A stretch of 63,818 nt of DNA. It comes from Dechloromonas sp. Dech2017. GTDB taxonomy: Bacteria; Pseudomonadota; Gammaproteobacteria; Burkholderiales; Rhodocyclaceae. The stretch covers positions 1 to 63,818 of the forward strand of contig SSXW01000024.1 in assembly GCA_009469585.1 (NCBI GenBank), in the 5' to 3' direction. Under the pieces are notes generated by a model. That model was not told the origin of the DNA. It did no database searches and saw only the letters and a program-made list of their open reading frames with translations. Both the position numbers and the translations under genes were made by a program. Positions within the stretch are counted from its first letter, which is position 1. Every line of letters starts with the position of its first letter. This document shows positions 1 to 7,838 of the stretch, piece by piece.

Positions 1-128
1 ACGGCGATTTCGTCGAAGGGGTTCATGCTCATCTTGACGTTGGCCAGGTCGACACCCGTCCCGTCCGCTTTCACCCGGACCTTCACGTTGTAGTCAATCA
101 CCCGTTTTACGGGAACGAGAATTTTCAC
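1..128 (-). CDS. etfB: Electron transfer flavoprotein beta subunit, N-terminal part (runs off the left edge)
   Basis: The first 42 codons are present. The N-terminus reads [19 protein letters not shown] and continues to [14 protein letters not shown], the conserved start of EtfB, which with EtfA passes electrons from acyl-CoA dehydrogenases to ETF:quinone oxidoreductase. An ATG lies 6 bp upstream at 134, but AGGAG touches that ATG directly, whereas it lies 6 nt before the GTG at 128. I therefore call the GTG, which also gives the family-standard N-terminus. The gene is divergent from the TetR regulator, which is a likely regulator of it by position (inference). Confidence 0.93.
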   Translation of the reverse strand, partial: MKILVPVKRVIDYNVKVRVKADGTGVDLANVKMSMNPFDEIA

Positions 129-173
129 AGGCATCTCCTCTCTCGGTTTGGTTTTTTCGGTCATTGCCGCCGT

Positions 174-202
174 TTGACAGGGCGTCGGCTAAGCCGCAGA
201 AT
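174..202 (+). promoter_or_regulatory. Sigma-70-type promoter of the TetR gene
   Basis: TTGACA at 174-179, a 17-nt spacer and CAGAAT at 197-202 (4 of 6 matches to TATAAT). Transcription would begin at about 209, inside the first operator half-site, so a bound regulator should block its own gene. Confidence 0.6.
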
Positions 203-204
203 GA

Positions 205-243
205 CCATACTGTCTGGTATGGAAAAGCATACGGTAGCGTATG
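205..243. promoter_or_regulatory. Two tandem TetR-type operators
   Basis: CCATAC-N6-GTATGG at 205-222 and CATAC-N6-GTATG at 228-243 are two inverted repeats with identical half-sites and identical spacers. Their centres are 22 bp apart, about two helical turns, so two dimers would sit on the same DNA face. The second site includes the ATG start codon of the regulator gene at 241-243. This fits autorepression and control of the divergent etfB (inference). Confidence 0.7.
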
Positions 244-864
244 GAAAATAAATCTGTCAAGTCCTCGCAACAATCTACCCCGGGAAGAACGCGCGGCAAA
301 GCGCCTGCGGCGCGCACCCAGCTCGACCCGAAACGCTGGGTGGACATGGCGATCGACGTGCTGGCCAAGGAGGGTGTGACGGGATTGCGCGTCGAAGTTC
401 TGGCCAAGCGCTGCGGTGTGACCAAGGGCAGTTTCTACTGGCATTTCAAGGACAGGCAGGCCTTGCTCGATGCCGTTCTCGAGCACTGGAAGCTTGGCCG
501 CATACGCGACATCGAGAAGACGACGGCGGTCATGCCGGGCAGCGAACGCCAGCAACTGCACTACGCCATCGAGGTTTACGGAGCCAGCCGCAACCAGAAA
601 GGCATGTCGATCGAACTCGCGGTACGCGACTGGGCCCGCCACGACACGCGGGCCGCGGCCATCGTCGAGTCGGTCGACCTCTACCGGCTGGAATGCACAA
701 GGAAACTGTTTGTCGCCACCGGCATGTCGGATGCCGAGGCAAAAAGCCGCAGCCTGCTGCTCTACGCCTGCGTTTTCGGCTTGTCGCTGATGCATTACGC
801 ACATTTCGACAACAATCTCGGCGACCTCAAGCAGCGGATCGCCGAGCGCATCGTTTCGGGTTAG
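241..864 (+). CDS. TetR/AcrR family transcriptional regulator
   Basis: The 207-aa product has a basic, low-complexity leader of about 25 residues, then a TetR_N helix-turn-helix at roughly 28-75 (WVDMAIDVLAKEGVTGLRVE, then GVTKGSFYWHFKDRQALLDA). The remainder is an all-helical ligand-binding domain. It is divergent from etfB, and the spacer carries two tandem palindromes, one overlapping its own start codon. By analogy with TetR regulators next to electron-transfer-flavoprotein and fatty-acid oxidation genes, an acyl-CoA ligand is plausible, but nothing in the sequence proves it. Its stop codon overlaps the convergent lipoprotein gene. Confidence 0.92.
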   Translation: MENKSVKSSQQSTPGRTRGKAPAARTQLDPKRWVDMAIDVLAKEGVTGLRVEVLAKRCGVTKGSFYWHFKDRQALLDAVLEHWKLGRIRDIEKTTAVMPGSERQQLHYAIEVYGASRNQKGMSIELAVRDWARHDTRAAAIVESVDLYRLECTRKLFVATGMSDAEAKSRSLLLYACVFGLSLMHYAHFDNNLGDLKQRIAERIVSG

Positions 865-1463
865 TCGGCACAGCCGGGCGTACCCTGGCCATCGAACAGC
901 CTCTCCCAGGCGCGCAATTGTTCCGCCAGACCATCAACCGCCGCCGTCAAGGCGGCAACGCCACCACGGGCATCGGCGGTCGGGGCATTCCGTTCGATAT
1001 GGACCATGCGCTCGGCAAGTTGCCGACGTGACAGGTCGAGCAGCGCAACGCGTGCCCGCAAGACACCGACACTGTTCGCCGGGGCTGAAAAGGACTGGCT
1101 GAATTCGATCATTTCAACCCGGACGATGCAGCGCGCCCCGCCCTGTCCGGCCATTGCCAGCCCCAACCTCTGCGCCGTTCGCTGCTCGATCATCTGGGCC
1201 ACCGGGCCGGCCCAGCGGGCGCGGGTGTACTCGCGCAGACGCGCCGCGTCAGCGTAGTGCAGGCGATAGGCGATGCTTTGCGAGTCGAACCACAAGGGCG
1301 CCCAGACTTCCAGTGCCGGTGATTGCCGAACCGGCTGAGCCAGGGCCGCAGGCGGCGGCCCGAAATCGTAGATGGCCATGGTCGCCCGCCCGCCACGCTG
1401 GCCCGAGGTATAGCACCCGGCCAGCACACCGCAGGCGACGATTAGAATGACTAGCCGGCGCAT
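861..1463 (-). CDS. ABC-type transport auxiliary lipoprotein (PqiC/DUF330-like)
   Basis: The 200-aa product starts MRRLVILIVACGVLAGC, a lipoprotein signal peptide with lipobox LAGC (lipidated Cys17). The body matches the ABC_trans_aux type: an ALEVWAPLWFDSQSIAYRL segment followed by YTRARWAGPVAQMIEQR. Such lipoproteins sit on the inner face of the outer membrane and partner MCE-type lipid transporters. The start at 1463 follows the MCE gene stop by one base, and the upstream in-frame extension is arginine/proline-rich noise. Last gene of the ppx-transporter operon. Confidence 0.85.
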   Translation of the reverse strand: MRRLVILIVACGVLAGCYTSGQRGGRATMAIYDFGPPPAALAQPVRQSPALEVWAPLWFDSQSIAYRLHYADAARLREYTRARWAGPVAQMIEQRTAQRLGLAMAGQGGARCIVRVEMIEFSQSFSAPANSVGVLRARVALLDLSRRQLAERMVHIERNAPTADARGGVAALTAAVDGLAEQLRAWERLFDGQGTPGCAD

Positions 1464-1464
1464 C

Positions 1465-2391
1465 TTATTTCTCCGCAGCCGGGCTGAACCCGGGCTCCCC
1501 GGGCCCCGGGGCCGGGGCCGGGGCACCCAGCACCAGACTGTGCGGCGTGTCTTCGATGACCCGCAGCACCCGTCCCAACTGGCGCGAAGTCAGCGAAAAG
1601 TCGGCAGCCAGTTCATTGAGTCGCGGCAGCAGCGCCGAGTTGAGGTTGGTCGACGCCGTGCCGATGGCCAGGTCGAGACGGTCGGTCGCCACCTGCATCT
1701 TGCCGATCAGCAAGCGGGTGTCGGCCAGCAAGGGGCCGACTTGCCCGGCGGCCTGCGACAGGTTGCTGATATTCGCATCGCCGAGCAGTTTGTTGACTTG
1801 GCCGAGGGTCAGGTTGAGGTTGTCCAGCGTCGGCTTAAGTTGAGCCGACGCCGTCTCGAGGTTAGCCAGGGTCGCCGACAGATGGCGCTGGTTGCCTTCG
1901 CCGAACATGGCGTTGGCACTCGCCATCAATTGCTGCGCCTGCTTCAGGGCGGCCGGCCCGGAATGGTCGAGCTCATCGAGCAGGGAGGGCACCATGGTGA
2001 TGCGCGGCGGCTTGCCGTCGCCCGAGCCCAAAGCCTCGAGGTCGCGTCCTGAATCAAGCAGCAGGATGTGAGCAATGCCGGTCACCCCCTGATAATTGAG
2101 CTTGGCCACCGTTCCCCGGGTCAGCGGCACCTCTTCGTCGACGCCAATGCTGACCAGGATGTTGGCCCGGTCGTCGGGGTCGAGGCTGATGTCGGTGACT
2201 TTGCCGACCCGTATTCCACGGTAGCGCACCTGCGCCTGCGGATTGAGGCCGCCGACACTCTGCTTGGTAACGATGACGTAGTCCCGCCAGGCCTTTTTAT
2301 CGCCGCCCAGCCAGTAGAGCGCCGCCAGGGCGGCGAGGCCGAAGATGATGGCGAAGAGTCCGGCAACGAAGGCGTGCGACTTGTTTTCCAT
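1465..2391 (-). CDS. MlaD-family (MCE domain) lipid-binding protein of an ABC transporter
   Basis: A 308-aa protein with one N-terminal membrane helix (about 8-28, AFVAGLFAIIFGLAALAALY), then an MCE domain at about 40-120 (VIVTKQSVGGLNPQAQVRYR, GIRVGKVTDISLDP). A long helical segment (about 170-275) rich in leucine heptads follows, which could form the multimeric needle or hexamer stalk seen in MCE proteins. It is anchored in the inner membrane and faces the periplasm, handing lipids between the permease and the auxiliary lipoprotein. The C-terminus is proline/alanine rich. It lies between the ATPase and lipoprotein genes with short gaps. Confidence 0.9.
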   Translation of the reverse strand: MENKSHAFVAGLFAIIFGLAALAALYWLGGDKKAWRDYVIVTKQSVGGLNPQAQVRYRGIRVGKVTDISLDPDDRANILVSIGVDEEVPLTRGTVAKLNYQGVTGIAHILLLDSGRDLEALGSGDGKPPRITMVPSLLDELDHSGPAALKQAQQLMASANAMFGEGNQRHLSATLANLETASAQLKPTLDNLNLTLGQVNKLLGDANISNLSQAAGQVGPLLADTRLLIGKMQVATDRLDLAIGTASTNLNSALLPRLNELAADFSLTSRQLGRVLRVIEDTPHSLVLGAPAPAPGPGEPGFSPAAEK

Positions 2392-2400
2392 GAGTGCGAA

Positions 2401-3156
2401 TTAAAGCAGTTTCTGGCGATCGGCGCCAAAAAACCCGGCCACGAAGGGATGGTCGCTGGCTGCGATCTCGGCCTTGGGCCCGAAGGCGACGATTTTCTGC
2501 TCGGCCAGTACGGCGACATGCGTGGCCAGTGCGGCCAGGGTATTGACGTCGTGGGTAACCATGACGACGGTCAGGCCCAGTTCGCGCTGCAAGGCGCCGA
2601 CCAGTTCGACGAAACTCTGGCTGCGATCGGGATCGAGGCCGGCAGTCGGCTCGTCGAGGAGCAGCAACTCGGGCTCGAGGGCCAGGGCCCGGGCCAGCGC
2701 GGCGCGCTTGATCATGCCGCCCGACAATTCGGCCGGCATCAACTGGGCATGCGTCATGGTCAGCCCGACCATGGCCAGCTTGAGATGAACCAGGCGGCGA
2801 ATCCAGTCCTCGTCGAGATAGCGCAACTCGCGCAGCGGAAAGGCCACGTTGTCGAAGACCGACAGCGCCGAGAAAAGCGCCCCATGCTGGAAGAGCATGC
2901 CGAGACGTCGGCGCAGGTCGCGCTGTACCCGGGGATCGGGCTCGTTGAGATCGACTCCGAACAGCTCGACGCTGCCAGCCGACGGCCGGATCAAGCCGAG
3001 CATTTGGCGCAGCAAGGTGGTTTTGCCGCTGCCCGAACCGCCGACCAGGGCGACGATCTGGCCGGCTTCGATCTGCAGTGACAGGTCGCGATGCACGACC
3101 AGCCGGCCGAAGCGGGTGCTGACGCCGCGCAGTTCGATGACCGGGTCGGCCGTCAT
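2401..3156 (-). CDS. MlaF-like ABC transporter ATP-binding protein
   Basis: A 251-aa ATPase beginning MTADPVIELRGVSTRFGRLV. Walker A is GGSGSGKTTLLRQ, the signature is LSGGMIKRAALARAL, and Walker B is LLLLDEPTAGLD followed by the H-loop VMVTHD. The LSGGM signature is typical of the MlaF/Ttg2A type rather than the usual LSGGQ. Its ATG overlaps the permease stop as ATGA, so the two are translationally coupled. It powers lipid transport at the inner membrane. The C-terminus (PFVAGFFGADRQKLL) is the short tail typical of MlaF proteins. Confidence 0.93.
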   Translation of the reverse strand: MTADPVIELRGVSTRFGRLVVHRDLSLQIEAGQIVALVGGSGSGKTTLLRQMLGLIRPSAGSVELFGVDLNEPDPRVQRDLRRRLGMLFQHGALFSALSVFDNVAFPLRELRYLDEDWIRRLVHLKLAMVGLTMTHAQLMPAELSGGMIKRAALARALALEPELLLLDEPTAGLDPDRSQSFVELVGALQRELGLTVVMVTHDVNTLAALATHVAVLAEQKIVAFGPKAEIAASDHPFVAGFFGADRQKLL

Positions 3157-4259
3157 AGCTGCGGCACGCCGATGTGGCGGGTCAGGATGGCGAAGATGGC
3201 ATCGGCCAGAATCACCGTAGTGATCGCCGTCACCACGGCACTGGTCGTGCACGCCGACAGGCTCTCGGTATTCGGCTTGACGCGCAGCCCGAAATGGCAG
3301 GCGACAAGCGCAATCAGGAACCCGAAGACGAGCCCCTTGCCGAGGCCGATGTGCAGATTGGCGACCGGCACCGCCCGCGGCAGATTCTCGACGAAGTAGA
3401 CCAGCGACAGGTCGAGCTGGAGCAAGGCGGCCAGCATGCCGCCGAAGAGCGCCACGGCGGACGTCCACAGGACGAGCAAGGGCATCGCTGCGGTCAACCC
3501 GAAAATTTTCGGAAAAATGACACGTATGCTGCGCGAAACCCCCATGGTCGACAAGGCGTCGATTTCCTCGGTAACGCGCATGACGCCGATCTGCGCCGTC
3601 ATCGCCGAACCGGAGCGGCCGGCGACCAGGACGGCGACCAGCACCGGGCCCAGTTCGCGGATGATCGAAATGCCCAGGATGTTGACGATGAACAGATCGG
3701 CGCCCAGGGTCTTGAGCTGCAAGGCCGACAGATAGCTCAGCGTGACGCCGATCAGGAAGCCGACCAGGGCCGTCACCGGCAAGGCCTGGGCGCCCGCCTT
3801 GTAGACGTTGGCCGCGCACTCCTTCCACGGCACTTCCGCCGGATGGCGCAGCAAATAGCCAAGATCGAGCAACAACTGGCCAAACAGCGCGACCATGCCG
3901 CGCAGGTTGGCCATGGCCTTGAGCACCAGGTTGCCGACGATTTCCGGCAACCGGGGCGGCGGCGCGGCCGGCGCCGGAATATCCCCGGGCAGCGCCGCCA
4001 CCCGGCCGAGCACGGCCTTATGCACCTCGGACACCTGCAGTTGCTCCGGCCAGGCGCCGCCCCAGGCCCGCCAGAGGAGCACGGCGGCAGCGCTGTCCAG
4101 CCGGCTGACGGCAGACAGGTCCCAGGCATCCGCCTGTCGTGAGCGCTCCGCCAGCTGGGCCTGCAATTCGGCCAGCTGCGGCAACATCGCCGCCAAGGTC
4201 CAGGTGCCGGCGAGGATTACCCTCCCCGGCTCGATGGACAGGCGGGGAAGGGCTTTCAC
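3153..4259 (-). CDS. MlaE-family lipid ABC permease with N-terminal STAS domain
   Basis: The 368-aa product has two parts. Residues 1-100 form a STAS (MlaB-like) domain (LSIEPGRVILAGTWTLAAML, then DLSAVSRLDSAAAVLLWRAW). Residues 115-368 form the MlaE permease with several hydrophobic helices and the conserved GRSGSAMTAQIGVMRVTEEI motif. Proteins that fuse STAS and permease replace separate mlaB and mlaE genes. The GTG start at 4259 overlaps the ppx stop (GTGA). A longer in-frame reading exists but lies inside ppx. A copy of the dispersed core-AT-AT repeat lies inside the gene at 3487-3520. Confidence 0.92.
   Translation of the reverse strand: MKALPRLSIEPGRVILAGTWTLAAMLPQLAELQAQLAERSRQADAWDLSAVSRLDSAAAVLLWRAWGGAWPEQLQVSEVHKAVLGRVAALPGDIPAPAAPPPRLPEIVGNLVLKAMANLRGMVALFGQLLLDLGYLLRHPAEVPWKECAANVYKAGAQALPVTALVGFLIGVTLSYLSALQLKTLGADLFIVNILGISIIRELGPVLVAVLVAGRSGSAMTAQIGVMRVTEEIDALSTMGVSRSIRVIFPKIFGLTAAMPLLVLWTSAVALFGGMLAALLQLDLSLVYFVENLPRAVPVANLHIGLGKGLVFGFLIALVACHFGLRVKPNTESLSACTTSAVVTAITTVILADAIFAILTRHIGVPQL
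3487..3520 (+). repeat. Dispersed core-W6-W6 repeat, copy inside the MlaE-like gene
   Basis: Core GCTGCGGTCAAC, N3 CCG, AT block AAAATT, TTCG, AT block GAAAAA. It matches the family in exact register although it is coding, antisense to the permease gene, where it is read as the PKIFGLTAAM segment. Confidence 0.6.
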
Positions 4260-5758
4260 CCCGTTTTCCCCGCCGGCTTGCTCTTCACCGTGTAGCTGCG
4301 CCCGACCTGCCGCCAGACATTGGCCTCTTCGGTAAAGGCAGCCGCCGTCCACGGATTGGCGGCCAGCCATTCGGCCGGCAACTCGACCAGGAAGCCGTTG
4401 CCGCTGCGACTGACCCGCCAGTCGGGAATAGTCCGGTCATCGCGCGTGCGATGCAGCAAGACCGCCAGGCGCAGGCAGAAAACCAGCGTCCAGGCGCTGT
4501 CGGCGGCCGGCAGGCTGCAGATCTTCTCCAGCTTGCCGCGGTGGCCGAGGACGAGCAGGGCCAGTCGCCCCTGGTCCTTTTTCGAGAAACCGGGCATGTC
4601 GGCGTAGGTCAGGATGTAGGCGCCATGCTTGTGGTAGGCGTTGTGGGCGACGGAAATGCCGATCTCGTGCAGGCGGCTGGCCCACGACAAAAACTGCACG
4701 TCGGCCTCGTCGGGCGCCGCATCGGTCAGCTGGGCCAGGGCCGCCAGCGCCTTGGCCTCGACCCGCTCGACCTGGCCGCCCTCAACCTGGTAGCGACGCC
4801 GGAACTGAGCCACCGTCGCATCGCGCATGTCGTGATGATGGAAGCGCCCGAGCAGGTCGTAGAGCACGCCCAGGCGCAGCGCACCGTCGGCATACACCAT
4901 GCGCTCGATGCCCAGCTCCTGGAAGATGGCCGACATGATCGCCACGCCACCGGGGAACACCGGCAGCCGATCGCCCTTGACGCCCGGCAGATCGAGCGCC
5001 TCGGCCGAGCCGGCCTTGACCAGCAGGGTGCACAGGCGATCCAGCCCGGCCCGCGTGATGCCGCTCTCGCCGTTCGGATTCAGGCTGTTGAGCTCGAGCA
5101 CGTCAGCGATCGCCCGCGCCGAACCCGACGAACCGACGGCCTCTTTCCAGCCGGTCTGCTGGTAGTCGTGGGCGATCAGTTCGATCTCCTTGGCGGCGGC
5201 GATCTGCGCCTCGCGCAGCCGCTTGCGGTCGATCCGCCGATCGGGAAAGAAGCGCAGGGTGTAGCTGACGCAGCCCATGTACAGGGACTCCATCAGCTGT
5301 GGCTCGTGGCGCTTGCCGATAATGAACTCGGTGGATCCGCCGCCGATGTCGATGACCAGCCGCTTGTGCGCGGCCGGTGGCAGGGAATGCGATGCCCCCA
5401 GGTAAATCAGGCGGGCCTCCTCGCGGCCGGCGATGACTTCGATCGGGAAGCCGAGCGCCTCCTCGGCCAGCGGCAGGAATTCGACGGCATTCTTGGCCAC
5501 CCGCAGGGCGTTGGTGGCGACTGCCCGCACTGCCCCCCTGTCCAGCCCACCCAGGCGCTCGCCGAAACGGCGCAGGGCATCGAGGGCGCGAGCCTGGGCC
5601 GCCGCATCGAGGCGCTTGTCGACGGTCAGGCCGGAAGCCAGGCGGACCGGTTCCTTCAGCGAATCGAGGGTATAGATCTGGTCTTCGACCACCCGCCCGA
5701 CTTGCAGGCGGAAGCTGTTCGATCCCAGATCGATGGCGGCAACAGTTTCGTAAATCAT
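4256..5758 (-). CDS. ppx: Exopolyphosphatase (Ppx/GppA family)
   Basis: A 500-aa protein with the sugar-kinase/actin-like ATPase fold: AAIDLGSNSFRLQVGRV at the N-terminus and VIDIGGGSTEFIIG near residue 140, followed by a C-terminal HD-like domain (about 310-500). Length fits Ppx (about 500 aa). It releases phosphate from the ends of polyphosphate chains, and the family also hydrolyses pppGpp. Start chosen at MIYETVAAIDLGSNS, the family N-terminus; the upstream extension is not conserved in character. First gene of the operon, overlapping the lipid permease. Polyphosphate turnover fits a Rhodocyclales host. Confidence 0.93.
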   Translation of the reverse strand: MIYETVAAIDLGSNSFRLQVGRVVEDQIYTLDSLKEPVRLASGLTVDKRLDAAAQARALDALRRFGERLGGLDRGAVRAVATNALRVAKNAVEFLPLAEEALGFPIEVIAGREEARLIYLGASHSLPPAAHKRLVIDIGGGSTEFIIGKRHEPQLMESLYMGCVSYTLRFFPDRRIDRKRLREAQIAAAKEIELIAHDYQQTGWKEAVGSSGSARAIADVLELNSLNPNGESGITRAGLDRLCTLLVKAGSAEALDLPGVKGDRLPVFPGGVAIMSAIFQELGIERMVYADGALRLGVLYDLLGRFHHHDMRDATVAQFRRRYQVEGGQVERVEAKALAALAQLTDAAPDEADVQFLSWASRLHEIGISVAHNAYHKHGAYILTYADMPGFSKKDQGRLALLVLGHRGKLEKICSLPAADSAWTLVFCLRLAVLLHRTRDDRTIPDWRVSRSGNGFLVELPAEWLAANPWTAAAFTEEANVWRQVGRSYTVKSKPAGKTG

Positions 5759-5841
5759 TCGTTTGAAACACAGGAAAGATCGGACCGGCGGCCATTGTAC
5801 CACCCGGGCGCAGCCCGGATTCCTGCTGCCGCGGGTCAAAA

Positions 5842-5871
5842 AAAACCCGCCGGATCGCTCCGGCGGGTTTT
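5842..5871 (-). terminator. Rho-independent terminator after prpE
   Basis: Stem CCCGCCGGA/TCCGGCGGG with loop TCGC, extended by four A:T pairs. On the minus strand it is followed by a run of eight T. It lies between the prpE stop and the ppx start and so separates the two transcripts. Confidence 0.85.
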
Positions 5872-5889
5872 CGGCGAGGGCTGGCAGAC

Positions 5890-7782
5890 TCAGCTGGCCA
5901 ACGCCTGCTTGATCTGCTCCAGCGTCGACGGATCGTCGATGGTCGTCAGGTCGCCCGGATCGCGGCCTTCGGCCAGGGCCTGCAGCGAACGGCGCAGCAT
6001 CTTGCCGGAACGGGTCTTGGGCAGACCGGTCACGAAATGCACGCGGGCCGGACGGGCGATGGCGCCCAAAATGCCGTCGACCGTAGCGAACACTTCCTTC
6101 TCCAGCGCCTTGACCATTTCCGGCGTGGCCACCTTCGAAGCATCCTTGACGACGGCGAAGGCCATCGGCATCTGACCCTTCAACTTGTCCTCGACACCGA
6201 CCACGGCGACTTCGGCGATGGCGGCGTGGGCCTGGATCGCCTCCTCGATTTCGCGGGTACCCAGGCGGTGACCGGCAACGTTGATCACGTCGTCGGTACG
6301 GCCGAGGATGGTGAAGTAACCGTCTTCGTCCTTGATCGCCCAGTCATACGACGAGTAGACCATCGGCTCCTTGAACAGCGTGAAGTAGGTCGACACGAAA
6401 CGGTCGTCCTGACCCCAGACGGTGGACAGGCAGCCCGGCGGCAGCGGCGGAATGACCGCAGCGATGCCCTTTTCGTTCGGGCCGCAGATTGAACCGTCCT
6501 CGCGGAAGATCTGCAGGTTGTAGCCATAGACCGGGAAGGACGGCGAACCGTACTTGATCGGCGTCTTCTCGACACCCGGCAGCGCAGCCAGCATCGGCCA
6601 ACCGGTTTCGGTCTGCCAGTAGTTGTCGATGACGGGGATCTTGAGTTCGCCCATGAACCACTCGTGCGTCGGCTGGTCGAGCGGCTCGCCGGCCATGAAG
6701 ATGTGCTTGAGCGACGACAGGTCGTACTTGTGCATGTAGGCCGGATCCTGCTTCTTGAGCACGCGGGCGGCAGTCGGCGCCGAGAACATGACGTTGACCT
6801 TGTACTTCTCGACGATCTGCCACCAGATGCCGGCATCCGGACGCAGCGGCGTGCCTTCGTACATCACGGTGGCCATGCCGGCGATCAGCGGGCCGTAGAT
6901 GATGTAGGAGTGGCCGACCACCCAGCCGATGTCGGAGGTGGAGAAGAAGGTCTCGCCCTCGCCACCGCAGTAGATGTGCTTCATCGAGGAAGCCAGCGCC
7001 ACGGCATAGCCGCCGGTGTCGCGCTGCACGCCCTTCGGCTTGCCGGTCGTACCGGAGGTGTACAGGATGTAGGACGGCTCGGAGGATTCCATCCACTCGC
7101 ACGGCACCTTGGCATCCATGAACTTGGCACGCTCGGTGGCGTAATCGACATCGCGGCCGGCAACCTTGTTGAACGCCTTGTCCAGACCACGATCGACCAT
7201 CAGCACCTTGGCCGGCTTGTGCTCGGCAATCTCGATCGCCTCGTCGAGCAGATGCTTGTACGGCACCGCCTTGCCGCCCCGCATGCCGGCGTCGGAGGAA
7301 ACGATCAGCACCGGCTTGGCATCGTCGATGCGGGTGGCCAGCGAACCGGAAGCAAAACCGCCGAACACCACCGAGTGGATGGCGCCGATTCGGGTTGCCG
7401 CCAGGATGGCGAAGGTCGCCTGGGCAATCATCGGCATGTAGATCAGGACGCGATCGCCCTTCTTGACGCCGAGGCTCTGGTAAATCGCCGCCATGCGCTC
7501 GATTTCACGCTGCAACTCGGCAAACGAGTAGATCTTTTCTTCGTCGGTTTCGGTCGAGATGTAGATCAGCGCACGATCGTTCGGACGCTTGGCCGCATGG
7601 CGGTCAACCGCGTTGTGGCACAGATTGGTCTTGCCACCGACGAACCATTTGGCGAAGGGCGGACGGGAAAAGTCGCAAACTTGCGTAAACGGCTCCTTCC
7701 AGTCGACCAGGCTGGCCTGTTCGGTCCAGAACGCGTCCGGCTTCTCGATGGAATACTGGTGAAACTCCTTGTATGTAGCCAT
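5890..7782 (-). CDS. prpE: Propionyl-CoA synthetase (AMP-forming)
   Basis: The 630-aa length and N-terminus (MATYKEFHQYSIEKPDAFW, then DYSRPPFAKWFVGG-like) match PrpE rather than the roughly 650-aa Acs. Motifs seen: IHSVVFGGFASGSLATRIDD, the AMP-binding loop YTSGTTGKPKGVQRD, the adenylate-binding segment DNYWQTETGWP, and the C-terminal catalytic lysine motif TRSGKMLRR, the site that protein acetyltransferases modify in this family. It converts propionate (and less well acetate), CoA and ATP to propionyl-CoA, AMP and PPi in the cytoplasm. It lies downstream of a response regulator and an AcuI-like reductase, another source of propionyl-CoA. Confidence 0.93.
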   Translation of the reverse strand: MATYKEFHQYSIEKPDAFWTEQASLVDWKEPFTQVCDFSRPPFAKWFVGGKTNLCHNAVDRHAAKRPNDRALIYISTETDEEKIYSFAELQREIERMAAIYQSLGVKKGDRVLIYMPMIAQATFAILAATRIGAIHSVVFGGFASGSLATRIDDAKPVLIVSSDAGMRGGKAVPYKHLLDEAIEIAEHKPAKVLMVDRGLDKAFNKVAGRDVDYATERAKFMDAKVPCEWMESSEPSYILYTSGTTGKPKGVQRDTGGYAVALASSMKHIYCGGEGETFFSTSDIGWVVGHSYIIYGPLIAGMATVMYEGTPLRPDAGIWWQIVEKYKVNVMFSAPTAARVLKKQDPAYMHKYDLSSLKHIFMAGEPLDQPTHEWFMGELKIPVIDNYWQTETGWPMLAALPGVEKTPIKYGSPSFPVYGYNLQIFREDGSICGPNEKGIAAVIPPLPPGCLSTVWGQDDRFVSTYFTLFKEPMVYSSYDWAIKDEDGYFTILGRTDDVINVAGHRLGTREIEEAIQAHAAIAEVAVVGVEDKLKGQMPMAFAVVKDASKVATPEMVKALEKEVFATVDGILGAIARPARVHFVTGLPKTRSGKMLRRSLQALAEGRDPGDLTTIDDPSTLEQIKQALAS

Positions 7783-7838
7783 AAAGCTCCCTCTATAAGG
7801 TTATCCTGCACAACAAGTTACTGAACGGATTAATAATT

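Noticed and set aside
21..128. Regulator-side ORF running over etfB on the other strand
   Set aside because: The etfB N-terminus is unmistakable and carries its own ribosome binding site.
5828..5871. GCTGCCGCGGGTCAAAAAAAACCC near prpE looks like a dispersed repeat copy
   Set aside because: It is explained by the prpE terminator stem and T run; the core and second AT block are absent.
4139..6175. Very long plus-strand open frame opposite ppx and prpE
   Set aside because: Antisense shadow of ppx; composition and lack of any domain show it is not coding.
7599..7620. GGCGGTCAACCGC in prpE resembles the repeat core
   Set aside because: No AT-rich blocks follow, and the residues (NAVDRH) are conserved in PrpE.
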